From CAZDUS01 sp964508705 (lineage in GTDB: Bacteria; Verrucomicrobiota; Kiritimatiellia; CAIKKV01; CAITUY01), in assembly GCA_964508705.1 (NCBI GenBank), contig CAZDUS010000023.1:1-31519 (forward strand): DNA of 31,519 bases, in the 5' to 3' direction. Made by a program: the position numbers and the translations under genes. Positions 1 to 6,801 of the stretch are shown one piece after another. The notes below the pieces were generated by a model. It saw only the letters and a program-made list of their open reading frames with translations. It was not told the origin of the DNA and ran no database searches. Within the stretch, counting starts at the first letter, position 1. Each line of letters starts with the position of its first letter.

Positions 1-281
1 CGCGTGGAGGTAAAGTCCGGCGGCACCATGTGAGCGATATGGTACTCCAGCGAGCAGTTCGGGCGGCGGTTCAAGCATGCGGCATTGTGAAATTGGCATC
101 AGTGCATACGTTGAGGCACTCGTTTGCCACACACCTGCTATTGGCGGGGGTAGATATACGCCAGATACAGGAGTACCTCGGTCACTCTCATGTGGAGACG
201 ACGATGATCTATACGCATGTAGTGAAGGATATGCGGAGTCCAGCGATAAGCCCGCTGGATAGGATGAGGATGAAGGGGTAG
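1..281 (+). CDS. Integron-type tyrosine recombinase (IntI-like), C-terminal fragment
   Basis: This is the C-terminal end of a tyrosine site-specific recombinase whose start lies before the window; the frame is open from base 3 (RGGKVRRHHVSD...) to the stop at 279-281. The catalytic C-terminal motifs are visible: the HTLRH box (His codon 105, Arg codon 114), the LGHSHVETT box (His near 183) and the nucleophile Tyr in MIYTH (codon 210). The RRHHV segment before the HxxR box and the tail ending in RSPLD-like residues (SPAISPLDRM) are typical of integron integrases rather than XerC/D. The diagnostic IntI extra domain and the N-terminal DNA-binding domain would lie upstream and cannot be seen. Integron integrases recombine attC cassette sites with attI by strand exchange. 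No convincing attC was found downstream within the window, so any cassette array should lie on the other side or be absent. Confidence 0.85.
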   Translation, partial: RGGKVRRHHVSDMVLQRAVRAAVQACGIVKLASVHTLRHSFATHLLLAGVDIRQIQEYLGHSHVETTMIYTHVVKDMRSPAISPLDRMRMKG

Positions 282-552
282 GGCGGGGGGGGTTAATTAT
301 GAAGTATGAATGATGAATTATGAAAGTGGGGGGAGGGGGGGGAGGCTGTTAGACTATTAGGCTGTAAGGGTTGAGAATGGAGGGGCGGGATTAGGATTAC
401 GATTAGGATCACGATTAGGATTAGGAGGGGGAAGGGAAAGGGGAAGATTTCAGATGTCAGAGAGCGGAGGTCGGATGGACATTAGACTGGGGAGGGGGAA
501 CGTGAGATGTGTCCGCCTTCGCCGAGGCTATGGCGTGACAAGGATGGGGCAG

Positions 553-619
553 ATCGCAGGCATAAAGCCTGCGCTACCGGGATGGATGGATTTGGTAGCG
601 CAGGGTTTAACCCTGCGAT
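553..619. repeat. REP-like inverted pair (BIME-like) with GTAG feet
   Basis: Two 26-bp arms (553-578 and 594-619) are near reverse complements around a 15-bp spacer. Each arm is itself a hairpin: CGCAGGC-loop-GCCTGCG (555-573) followed by CTACC, and GGTAG followed by CGCAGGG-loop-CCCTGCG (599-617). A GTAG tetranucleotide at the foot of each hairpin is the hallmark of REP elements mobilised or recognised by RAYT transposases in other bacteria. No RAYT gene is in the window. Transposition is inference; the hairpin geometry is seen directly. Confidence 0.7.
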
Positions 620-812
620 GGGACTTGGGAGGGGGGGGTAAATTACAAATGACAAATTACGAATTATGAATTGGTAAATGATGGGGGGCATAGAATTTGG
701 ACGTTAGACTGGGGAGACGTCAAAGGCAGGATTACGATTAAGATTACGATTAGGATTAGGAGAGGGGAGGGGAGGGATTTGAGGATCTCATATTATAGAA
801 GACTTCGTGTAT

Positions 813-841
813 TTGCATCTTGGGGCGGGAGTCGGTATAGT
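813..841 (+). promoter_or_regulatory. Predicted sigma-70-type promoter for rsmD
   Basis: TTGCAT (813-818), a 17-bp spacer and TATAGT (836-841) match the -35/-10 consensus well. The expected transcription start falls at about 848-849, right at the rsmD ATG, which suggests a leaderless or almost leaderless mRNA. Confidence 0.5.
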
Positions 842-848
842 CCGTGCC

Positions 849-1445
849 ATGCGAGTTACCGGAGGTACATTGAGGGGGCGTTTGGTGAAAGTGCCGAGGG
901 GGGATTCGGTTCGTCCGACACAGGATAGGGTCAGGCAGGCGTTGTTTTCGTCTCTGGTGGCCCGGATTCCGGGGTGCCGGTTTCTGGATTTGTTTGCGGG
1001 GTCGGGGTCGGTGGGGCTTGAGGCGTGGAGTCGCGGGGCGGCATATATCTGCTGGGTGGAGTCGGATGCGAAGACGTTTAAGGTTCTTGGGGAAAACCTC
1101 CAGACGCTTTGCGGGGGGGTGGATGGGGGGGCGGAGGAGCAGGGGTGGCGCGCGGTGAGGAGTGACGGGGTGCGGTTTGCAGAGAGCGCGTTGAGGGGGG
1201 CGCCGTATGATGTCATTTTTGCTGATCCGCCCTATGACCGGAGGGGGGAAAGGGGGTGGGCGAGGAAGTTGATGGGGGCGATAGCCGGGAGTGGATTGCT
1301 GGCCAAGGATGGTATTTTTGTGTTGGAACAGGCTACGGATGAGCCGGATGAGCGTCATTGGGCCTGGGAGCTGGTGATGGATAAGGAGTATGGAGGGACG
1401 CGGCNNNNNNNNNNGGAGTGGGGGGGGAAGGGGGTGGGGGGATGA
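849..1445 (+). CDS. rsmD: 16S rRNA (guanine(966)-N2)-methyltransferase RsmD
   Basis: RsmD methylates the N2 of G966 in helix 31 of 16S rRNA using S-adenosylmethionine, during small-subunit assembly in the cytoplasm. The start ATG at 849 gives the family's usual N-terminus MRVTGGTLRGR; a GTG at 807 in the same frame would run through the promoter and is rejected. Visible motifs are RPTQDRVRQALF (about 22-33), the SAM-binding DLFAGSGSVGLEA (47-59) and the catalytic DPPY (126-129). Ten Ns (1405-1414) interrupt the gene just after YGGTR, where the family normally has only a few more residues. The glycine-rich tail read after the gap (EWGGKGVGG) is probably artefactual, so the C-terminus and stop are uncertain. 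The next gene, coaD, is a common rsmD neighbour. The product call is firm; the 3' boundary is not. Confidence 0.88.
   Translation: MRVTGGTLRGRLVKVPRGDSVRPTQDRVRQALFSSLVARIPGCRFLDLFAGSGSVGLEAWSRGAAYICWVESDAKTFKVLGENLQTLCGGVDGGAEEQGWRAVRSDGVRFAESALRGAPYDVIFADPPYDRRGERGWARKLMGAIAGSGLLAKDGIFVLEQATDEPDERHWAWELVMDKEYGGTRXXXXEWGGKGVGG
1405..1414. other. Assembly gap (10 N) inside the 3' end of rsmD
   Basis: Ten Ns of probably arbitrary length. The right flank is a run of long G tracts (to 1441), the kind of sequence that stops polymerases and assemblers. No shared overlap is seen between the two flanks. Confidence 0.95.
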
Positions 1446-1605
1446 GGGAGGAAAGGAGTGTTGGGAGTGAAGAATTAAGAATTAAGAATTAAGAATTATG
1501 AATTATGAATTATGAATGGGAGAGGGGGTAGGGGAAGTGAATGGTTGATGGTGAATGTTGGGAAAAGAGACAACGGACTGCAGACCATAGACAGTGAGGG
1601 ACAAC
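1446..1605. repeat. Spacer with 7-bp tandem AGAATTA/TGAATTA units
   Basis: About 160 bp between rsmD and coaD. From about 1470 to 1517 a 7-bp unit is repeated in tandem, first as AGAATTA then as TGAATTA. It is followed by a purine-rich G stretch and the word GAATGGTTGATGG (1540-1552), which recurs at 12538 and 28186. No promoter was identified with confidence. Confidence 0.75.
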
Positions 1606-2091
1606 ATGAGGCATTCGGCGATATATCCGGGAACATTTGATCCGCTGACATTGGGGCATCTTGATCTTGTTGAACGTGCTTCGCACATATTCGACCGTGT
1701 TGTGGTGGCGGTGGTGGTGAATTCGAGGAAGAAGACGACGTTTTCGGCGGAGGAACGGGTGGCGATGGTTGAGGCATCGGTCAAGCATCTCAAGAATGTG
1801 AAGGTGGAGGCGTTTGATGGGTTATTGGTGTCGTATGCCAAGGCGAAGGGGATTCATGTGCTTTTGAGGGGGCTGAGGGCCTTTTCTGATTTTGAATATG
1901 AGTTCCAGATGGCGTTGACCAATCGCAAACTGGCGCCAGACATTGAGACGGTGTTCCTGATGCCCAAGGAATCGTATAGCTATATCAATTCGAGCACGGT
2001 TCGCGAGATTGTGGAACGGGGGGGGGATAGTAGTGGATTTGTGCCGCCGGCCGTACAGAAGTTTATCAAGAGGAAACTGCGGGGGGAGTGA
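1606..2091 (+). CDS. coaD: Phosphopantetheine adenylyltransferase CoaD
   Basis: CoaD transfers AMP from ATP to 4'-phosphopantetheine, giving dephospho-CoA, the penultimate step of coenzyme A synthesis. The 161-residue protein has the usual family length. It shows the nucleotidyltransferase motif GTFDPLTLGH (residues 9-18, T-x-G-H), the FSAEERVAM segment (46-54), LLRGLRAFSDFEYE (86-99) with its substrate-binding arginines, and INSSTVRE (127-134), the ISSTxxR-type ATP-binding motif. The ATG at 1606 is preferred to the in-frame GTG at 1594 because a GTGAGGGA Shine-Dalgarno-like stretch precedes it and the protein then begins, as usual, a few residues before the AIYPGTFDP core. The CoA made here supplies the phosphopantetheine arm of the acyl carrier protein encoded downstream. 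Confidence 0.95.
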   Translation: MRHSAIYPGTFDPLTLGHLDLVERASHIFDRVVVAVVVNSRKKTTFSAEERVAMVEASVKHLKNVKVEAFDGLLVSYAKAKGIHVLLRGLRAFSDFEYEFQMALTNRKLAPDIETVFLMPKESYSYINSSTVREIVERGGDSSGFVPPAVQKFIKRKLRGE

Positions 2092-2354
2092 GGGGGGCGG
2101 GGAGGGTTCAGGGTTCCTCCTTCGTTCCGCATTGCGGGTCTACGGCGGACAAGCCGGGGTTCAGGAGGGGAGAGGGAATCCAGAATTCAGGATACAGGAT
2201 TCAGAAAAGGCGCGAAAAGGTGTGAGGAGGATGGCAGATGGGGGATGGACGGGGATTCGGAGGTCGGAAGGCAGAGGGCGGAATGATGGGAATTTTAGGA
2301 TCAGGATTATGATTACGATTAGGATTATGCGGGAAAAGGGGTGAGGAGGAATAT
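2092..2354. repeat. 263-bp spacer with degenerate word repeats
   Basis: No gene is supported. It holds a degenerate copy of the TCCGC...GGCGGACAAGCC inverted element (about 2123-2157), ATTCAG-type words (2177-2205), GGAGGTCGGA (2259-2268, also at 466-475) and GATTA-type words (about 2303-2332) ending at the yceD Shine-Dalgarno site. Confidence 0.65.
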
Positions 2355-2888
2355 ATGGCGATGATTATTGATCTCAGGCGTATCCCTGAGGATGGGATGT
2401 CGATTGAAGGGGAGGAGCCGGGAGAGATCCTGGAGTTGGCCGAATCGGGCGAGATTTCCCCTGCCGGAACAGTTAAGTACGCACTGCAAGTGCAACTGGT
2501 TACGCATGAACTTCTGGTGCAGGGGTCTGTGTGGGCGGATGTGAAGTTTGTTTGCTCACGATGCACGGACTCATTCGTCCGCGAAATACGGGATGACGAG
2601 TTTTTTTGTGAGAGGCCGGTTGAAAATCTTAATGCTACGGTGGACTTGACGGATGAACTTCGTGAATCTATTATCCTCGCCTTTTCGAATTTCCCGGTGT
2701 GCCGGGAAGCCTGTCGGGGACTATGTCCCTATTGCGGGGCAAACAAGAACAGGAAGAAGTGCGGCTGTAAGGAGCCGAAGGAAAAACACTGGTCTGCGTT
2801 TAGCGGGCTGGAGAAGATTGAGGTGAACAATGGCGGTACCCAAACGGAAAAAGTCGAAAAGTCGGACTCAAATGCGTCGGAAAAGTAA
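2355..2888 (+). CDS. yceD: YceD/DUF177 family protein (large-subunit rRNA accumulation)
   Basis: This is a DUF177/YceD-family protein, which in other bacteria and plastids is needed for 23S rRNA accumulation and is usually encoded directly before rpmF, as here. The 177-residue protein has the family's cysteine pairs: C67-x2-C70, the C116/C120 segment running into GLCPYCG (C124, C127), then C136-x-C138, probably metal-binding. A GAGGAGGA Shine-Dalgarno precedes ATG 2355; an ATG two codons later (2361) is also possible. The tail is odd: after the usual end of the family (around FSGLEK) it continues about 23 residues, and the last 59 bp overlap the start of rpmF in another frame. That tail is hydrophilic and probably unstructured. 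It may be stop-loss read-through kept because it couples translation of the two genes. Confidence 0.85.
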   Translation: MAMIIDLRRIPEDGMSIEGEEPGEILELAESGEISPAGTVKYALQVQLVTHELLVQGSVWADVKFVCSRCTDSFVREIRDDEFFCERPVENLNATVDLTDELRESIILAFSNFPVCREACRGLCPYCGANKNRKKCGCKEPKEKHWSAFSGLEKIEVNNGGTQTEKVEKSDSNASEK

Positions 2889-3015
2889 CTCGAAGACGCG
2901 ATTGACGACTGTAAAAGCCTGCCCGCAGTGCGGAGCAAATCAACAAGCGCACCGTATTTGTCCCTCCTGTGGCTTCTATAAGGGGCGACAGGTATTGACA
3001 GTTAAAGCTGATTAA
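2830..3015 (+). CDS. rpmF: 50S ribosomal protein L32
   Basis: Ribosomal protein L32 of the large subunit, 61 residues, normal length. The basic N-terminus MAVPKRKKSKSR is characteristic. It is the zinc-binding (C+) form, with ligands C31, C34, C44 and C47 (CPQC...CPSC). The ATG at 2830 lies inside yceD, so the first 59 bp are read in two frames; the L32 frame is strongly conserved and is the more constrained of the two. The gene leads into plsX 11 bp after its stop, the common bacterial yceD-rpmF-plsX-fab arrangement that ties ribosome production to phospholipid synthesis. Confidence 0.97.
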   Translation: MAVPKRKKSKSRTQMRRKSNSKTRLTTVKACPQCGANQQAHRICPSCGFYKGRQVLTVKAD

Positions 3016-3026
3016 GCTGGATTGCC

Positions 3027-4034
3027 ATGCGAATTGCCGTTGATGCAATGGGGGGCGATCATGCTCCCCGGGAGATTGTTGCTGGAGCGGTACGGGCCGC
3101 CAGGGAGATATCGGGGTTAAAGACCCTGTTTCTTGTTGGCCAGGAAGGCGCTATTCAGCAGGAATTGGAAAAGCACGGGGAGATTCCATCCAATCTCGTT
3201 GTCCGGCATGCGTCGGAAGTGATTGAGATGGATGAGACTCCGGCGTTAGCTATTCGGAAGAAGAAAGACAATTCCATCAGCCGAAGCATGGATATGGTCA
3301 AGGCTGGTGAAGCGGATGCGGTGGTGTCTGCCGGGAACACCGGGGCGATGGTTGTGGCGGCGACGTTGAAGCTGAGGACCTTGGAAGGGATACAGCGGCC
3401 GGCCATTGCGACCGTGATGCCCACGATGGGGCGGCGGCTTGTGTTGATTGACGCGGGCGCCAATACGGATTGCACGCCTGATTTACTGGTTGAATTTGCC
3501 GTGATGGGCAGTGTGTATGCCCGCGAGATTCTTGGTGCCAAGAACCCGGTTGTGGGATTGTTGAGCATTGGCGGCGAGGATTCGAAGGGTAACGAGATCA
3601 CCAAGGAGGCGTTCCGATTGTTGAGTGCCGCACCGATTAACTTCCGGGGCAACGTGGAGGGGCACGATATCTTCCTTGGGGAGACCGATGTGATTGTGTG
3701 CGACGGCTTTGTCGGGAATGTGGTGCTGAAGACCAGCGAAAGCGTGGCGCATGCCATTGGTTCCTGGTTGAAGAAGGAATTCAAGGCGAACCTGTTCAGG
3801 TTGATGGGCGCGATGATTTTGAAGGGTGCGATCAAGTCGCTCAAGGATCGGATGAATCCTGACGTTGTTGGTGGGGCCCCGTTGCTGGGCGCCAACGGTG
3901 TGTGTATTATTTCGCACGGGTCGTCGAGCGCGACGGCGATATTTAACGCCGTCCGGGTGGCTTGCGAAGCTGTGGGGCATCATGTCAATGAACACATTGT
4001 TGAAGATGCCAGGAAGTTGACTAAAACCGCATGA
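3027..4034 (+). CDS. plsX: Phosphate acyltransferase PlsX
   Basis: PlsX converts acyl-ACP and phosphate to acyl-phosphate, the donor for PlsY in the first acylation of glycerol 3-phosphate; it is a peripheral membrane enzyme. The 335-residue protein matches family length and begins with the signature MRIAVDAMGGDHAP. Other recognisable segments are MDETPALAIRKKKDNS (about 68-83), SAGNTGAM (101-108), RPAIATVMPT (124-133), DAGAN (142-146) and VCDGFVGNVVLK (225-236). The Shine-Dalgarno is weak, suggesting coupling with rpmF. The stop overlaps the fabH start (ATGA, 4031-4034), so the two are probably translationally coupled. Confidence 0.96.
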   Translation: MRIAVDAMGGDHAPREIVAGAVRAAREISGLKTLFLVGQEGAIQQELEKHGEIPSNLVVRHASEVIEMDETPALAIRKKKDNSISRSMDMVKAGEADAVVSAGNTGAMVVAATLKLRTLEGIQRPAIATVMPTMGRRLVLIDAGANTDCTPDLLVEFAVMGSVYAREILGAKNPVVGLLSIGGEDSKGNEITKEAFRLLSAAPINFRGNVEGHDIFLGETDVIVCDGFVGNVVLKTSESVAHAIGSWLKKEFKANLFRLMGAMILKGAIKSLKDRMNPDVVGGAPLLGANGVCIISHGSSSATAIFNAVRVACEAVGHHVNEHIVEDARKLTKTA

Positions 4035-5056
4035 ATAATAAATCCAATCCCCCAGCGGAGGGGCATTCCGTTTTGAAGTCTTCTGTGTCCATTATCGGAA
4101 CGGGGTCGTATGTGCCTGAAAAGGTCCTGACTAACGCCGATCTTGAAAAGATGGTTGATACCACCGATGAGTGGATTTTGACCCGTAGCGGCATCCGGGA
4201 GAGGCATATTGCCCGTGCGGATGAGGCGACATCGGATATGGCGGCCGAGGCATCGCGTCGGGCGCTGGCGCAGGCGGGAGTGACGGCGGAAGAAGTGGAT
4301 TTGATTATTGTGGCGACCATTACGCCTGACATGGTGATGCCGAACACCGCGTGCCTGGTGCAGAACCTGATTGGCGCCAAGAAGGCAACCTGTTTTGATC
4401 TGGAAGCGGCATGTTCCGGGTTCCTGTACGCGGTGCATGTGGCGACGCAGTTTATCAAGGCCGGCGCGGCGAAGACGGCGTTGGTCATTGGTGCGGAGAA
4501 GTTAAGCACGGTGACTGATTGGGAAGATCGCACGACGTGCGTGCTTTTCGGTGATGGCGCGGGTGCGGTGGTGTTGCGGGGCTGTGATTCCAATCAAGGG
4601 ATACTGGCGACCGTGACGGGATCGGATGGTTCATTGGCTGATCTGTTGAAGATTCCAGCGGGCGGCAGTCGGAACCCGGCCACGGTGGAGACGATTCAAA
4701 AGCGGCAGCATTATATGCAGATGGCGGGCAAGGAAGTTTTCAAGAATGCCGTGCGCAACATGGGCGACGCCGTGCGTGACGCGTTGGAGAAGAGCGGGCT
4801 GACGGTTGATGATGTTGCCCTTGTGGTGCCGCACCAGGCTAATATGCGTATTGTTGAGGCAATCCGGGAGCGGCTTGGCGTGATGCCGGAGAAATTTTAC
4901 ATTAATCTCGATCGCATGGGCAATACGTCTGCGGCGTCCATTCCTGTGGCGCTGGATGAGGCGGTGCGAACGGGTCGGGTTAAGAAGGGTGACGTGATTG
5001 TGACTGTGGCCTTCGGAGGTGGATTCACCTGGGGCGCCACGGTGATGCGTTGGTAG
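4031..5056 (+). CDS. fabH: 3-oxoacyl-ACP synthase III FabH
   Basis: FabH starts fatty acid synthesis by condensing acetyl-CoA (or a branched starter) with malonyl-ACP. The 341-residue thiolase-fold protein shows the catalytic triad Cys128 (EAACSGF), His268 (VPHQANMRI) and Asn298 (MGNTSAAS), plus the TDEWILTRSGIRERH segment (46-60) and the C-terminal FGGGFTWG. The N-terminus has about 16 residues before the usual core (SVSIIGTGSYVPE); the ATG at 4031 is kept because it overlaps the plsX stop in an ATGA coupling. It sits between plsX and fabD as in many bacterial fab clusters. Confidence 0.96.
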   Translation: MNNKSNPPAEGHSVLKSSVSIIGTGSYVPEKVLTNADLEKMVDTTDEWILTRSGIRERHIARADEATSDMAAEASRRALAQAGVTAEEVDLIIVATITPDMVMPNTACLVQNLIGAKKATCFDLEAACSGFLYAVHVATQFIKAGAAKTALVIGAEKLSTVTDWEDRTTCVLFGDGAGAVVLRGCDSNQGILATVTGSDGSLADLLKIPAGGSRNPATVETIQKRQHYMQMAGKEVFKNAVRNMGDAVRDALEKSGLTVDDVALVVPHQANMRIVEAIRERLGVMPEKFYINLDRMGNTSAASIPVALDEAVRTGRVKKGDVIVTVAFGGGFTWGATVMRW

Positions 5057-5087
5057 AAAGCTCTCAGATTTCAACTAGGAGAACATC

Positions 5088-6017
5088 ATGAAGAAGACAG
5101 CCATGGTTTTTGCCGGGCAAGGGGCGCAGGCGGTTGGAATGGGCAAGGATTTGATTGCGGCCTATCCGGAATGCAAGGATTTGTATGACAGGGCGAGCGC
5201 GGTGTTGGGTTTTGATCTGGCCCGGTTGTGCGCCGAGGGACCCATTGAGGAGATTACGAGGTCTGACAATTGCCAGCCGGCAATTTTTGTGACCAGCGCG
5301 GCGTGTCAGGTGGCGTTGAAGAAGCAGTGTCCTGATTTGCAGATTTCAGGAGTGGCCGGATTAAGTCTTGGCGAGTGGACGGCGCTGTTTGCGGGCGGGG
5401 TGTTGTCGTTTGAAGACGCTGTTAAAGTGTTAAAGGTCCGTGGCAAGGCGATGCAGGAAGCCTGCGAAGAGCGTTCAGGCGGCATGGTTAGCGTGATGGG
5501 GTTGGGTATGGCGGAGCTGGAGAAGGTTTGCGCGGCGAGTGGCGTGCAGATGGCTAACATCAATTCCACCGAACAGATTGTGTTGTCGGGCGACAAGGAT
5601 AAGATTGTTGAGGCCGAAAAGATGGCTCAGGCGGCTGGCGCCAAGAAGACGGTGGTGTTACCGGTGGCTGGCGCGTTTCATTCGCCGTTGATGGCTTCGG
5701 CGGCGGGCAAACTTGAGCAGGTGCTGGCTGGCGTAACCCTGCAAGCCCCAGTGATTCCCGTGGTGTCTAATGTGACAGGGCGTCCGCACGGGAGTCCGGC
5801 GGAAATCAAGGCCTTGATGGTCAGGCAGGTAACGTCGTCGGTCCAGTGGGTGGGAAGCATTGAATGGTTCAAGCAGGGTGGTGTGACGGAGTATATTGAA
5901 TGTGGACCCGGGAAGGTGTTGTCCGGGTTGATCAAGAGGATAGACAAGGAAGCCTCCGCGTTGAGCATTTCGGATGTGCCGACGCTGGACAAGGCTGTGG
6001 CGGCATTAAAGGTATAA
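5088..6017 (+). CDS. fabD: Malonyl-CoA:ACP transacylase FabD
   Basis: FabD moves malonyl groups from CoA to the acyl carrier protein, supplying the extender unit for FabH and FabF. The 309-residue protein opens with AMVFAGQGAQ, and has the nucleophile Ser93 in GLSLGEWTAL (91-100), Arg118 in the VRGKAMQEA segment that binds the malonyl carboxylate, and the catalytic His198 in VAGAFHSPLM. The elbow is GLSLGE rather than the more common GHSLGE, a natural variant. The Shine-Dalgarno TAGGAGAA lies 6 bp before the ATG. fabG follows after 12 bp. Confidence 0.96.
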   Translation: MKKTAMVFAGQGAQAVGMGKDLIAAYPECKDLYDRASAVLGFDLARLCAEGPIEEITRSDNCQPAIFVTSAACQVALKKQCPDLQISGVAGLSLGEWTALFAGGVLSFEDAVKVLKVRGKAMQEACEERSGGMVSVMGLGMAELEKVCAASGVQMANINSTEQIVLSGDKDKIVEAEKMAQAAGAKKTVVLPVAGAFHSPLMASAAGKLEQVLAGVTLQAPVIPVVSNVTGRPHGSPAEIKALMVRQVTSSVQWVGSIEWFKQGGVTEYIECGPGKVLSGLIKRIDKEASALSISDVPTLDKAVAALKV

Positions 6018-6029
6018 AGGAGGGGTATT

Positions 6030-6776
6030 ATGGGTCAGTTTGATGGAAAAGTGGCGTTAATTACTGGGGCGGCGCGGGGCATTGGTCAGGCGATTGCAAG
6101 GAAACTGGCAGCGGAAGGCTGTGATGTGGCCCTGTGTGATCTCAAGGCCGAGTGGTTGGCTGAGACGGCGGGTTTGGTGGAGGCGGCTGGCCGGAAGGTT
6201 AAGTGCTTTGAGGCGGATGTCAGCAACGCGGCGGCAGTGGATACGGTGGTGGCCGGGGTGGTGGAGACCTTCGGGAAAGTGGATGTTTTGGTCAATAATG
6301 CCGGGATAACGAAGGACACGCTCATGATCCGCATGTCCGAGCAGGACTGGGATGCAGTGTTGAGTGTTAACCTGAAGGGCACATTCCTGTTCACCAAGGC
6401 GGTTGCGCGTCCGATGATGAAGCAGAGGACTGGCTCGATTGTGAATGTGGCCTCAATTATAGGCTTGATCGGAAATGCGGGGCAGTGTAATTACGCAGCC
6501 TCAAAGGCTGGGGTGATAGCGCTGACGAAGTCGGCGGCGAAGGAACTGGCCTCGCGTAATGTGCGGGTTAATGCGGTAGCTCCTGGGTTTATTCAGACCA
6601 AGATGACGGAGGCGTTGCCCGAGGAAGTACGCAAGAAGATGTTGGATGCCATTCCTATGGGGCGGTTTGGTCAGCCTGACGATGTGGCGGATGTGGTGTT
6701 GTTCCTTGCGGGCAATACTTCCGCATACATGACGGGGCAGGTGCTGACGGTTTGCGGCGGAATGGTGATGCAGTAA
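6030..6776 (+). CDS. fabG: 3-oxoacyl-ACP reductase FabG
   Basis: FabG reduces 3-oxoacyl-ACP with NADPH in each elongation cycle. The protein is a 248-residue short-chain dehydrogenase. It shows the cofactor motif TGAARGIG (12-19), NNAG (89-92), the catalytic set Asn114, Ser142, Tyr155 and Lys159 (YAASK), and the C-terminal VAPGFIQTKMT and FLAGNTSAYMTGQVLTVCGG segments typical of FabG. A strong AAGGAGG Shine-Dalgarno precedes the ATG. Position between fabD and acpP supports fatty-acid FabG rather than another short-chain dehydrogenase. Confidence 0.95.
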   Translation: MGQFDGKVALITGAARGIGQAIARKLAAEGCDVALCDLKAEWLAETAGLVEAAGRKVKCFEADVSNAAAVDTVVAGVVETFGKVDVLVNNAGITKDTLMIRMSEQDWDAVLSVNLKGTFLFTKAVARPMMKQRTGSIVNVASIIGLIGNAGQCNYAASKAGVIALTKSAAKELASRNVRVNAVAPGFIQTKMTEALPEEVRKKMLDAIPMGRFGQPDDVADVVLFLAGNTSAYMTGQVLTVCGGMVMQ

Positions 6777-6801
6777 GAAAACGTAAAGAAGGAGAAAGAA
6801 A

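Larger units (their letters stand above)
282..848. repeat. 567-bp non-coding spacer of low-complexity word repeats
   Basis: No believable gene lies here. The + strand is very poor in C and rich in G and A. It contains 7-bp-type units (TGAATTA/TGAAGTA, 296-326), 6-bp-type units (GATTAG/GATTAC, about 388-425 and again 729-757), G tracts (328-333 and 335-342) able to form quadruplexes, and a near-identical 18-bp word ending in TTAGACTGGGGAG at 476-493 and 699-716. A REP-like inverted pair sits at 553-619 and a promoter-like pair at 813-841. A degenerate copy of a TCCGCC...GGCG inverted repeat lies near 508-536. Confidence 0.75.

Noticed and set aside
77..262. Overlapping + strand frame inside the integrase fragment
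   Set aside because: It is a shadow frame; the recombinase frame carries all the catalytic motifs.
605..709. Possible integron attC site: GTTTAAC (605-611) and GTTAGAC (703-709) resemble RYYYAAC and GTTRRRY core sites
   Set aside because: The interior arms next to the cores are not complementary, the first core lies in the loop of a REP-like hairpin, and the second belongs to a word also found near 478-490. No cassette ORF is enclosed.
454..928. Several small open frames in the spacer before rsmD, both strands
   Set aside because: They are made of low-complexity codons, lack ribosome sites and motifs, and cross the repeats.
756..1358. Long minus-strand frame opposite rsmD
   Set aside because: Pro/Arg-rich composition typical of an antisense shadow of a GC-rich gene; RsmD motifs are clear on the + strand.
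1470..1517. Tandem repeat that could be taken for a CRISPR or satellite array
   Set aside because: The unit is only 7 bp with no spacers, so it is a microsatellite-type tract.
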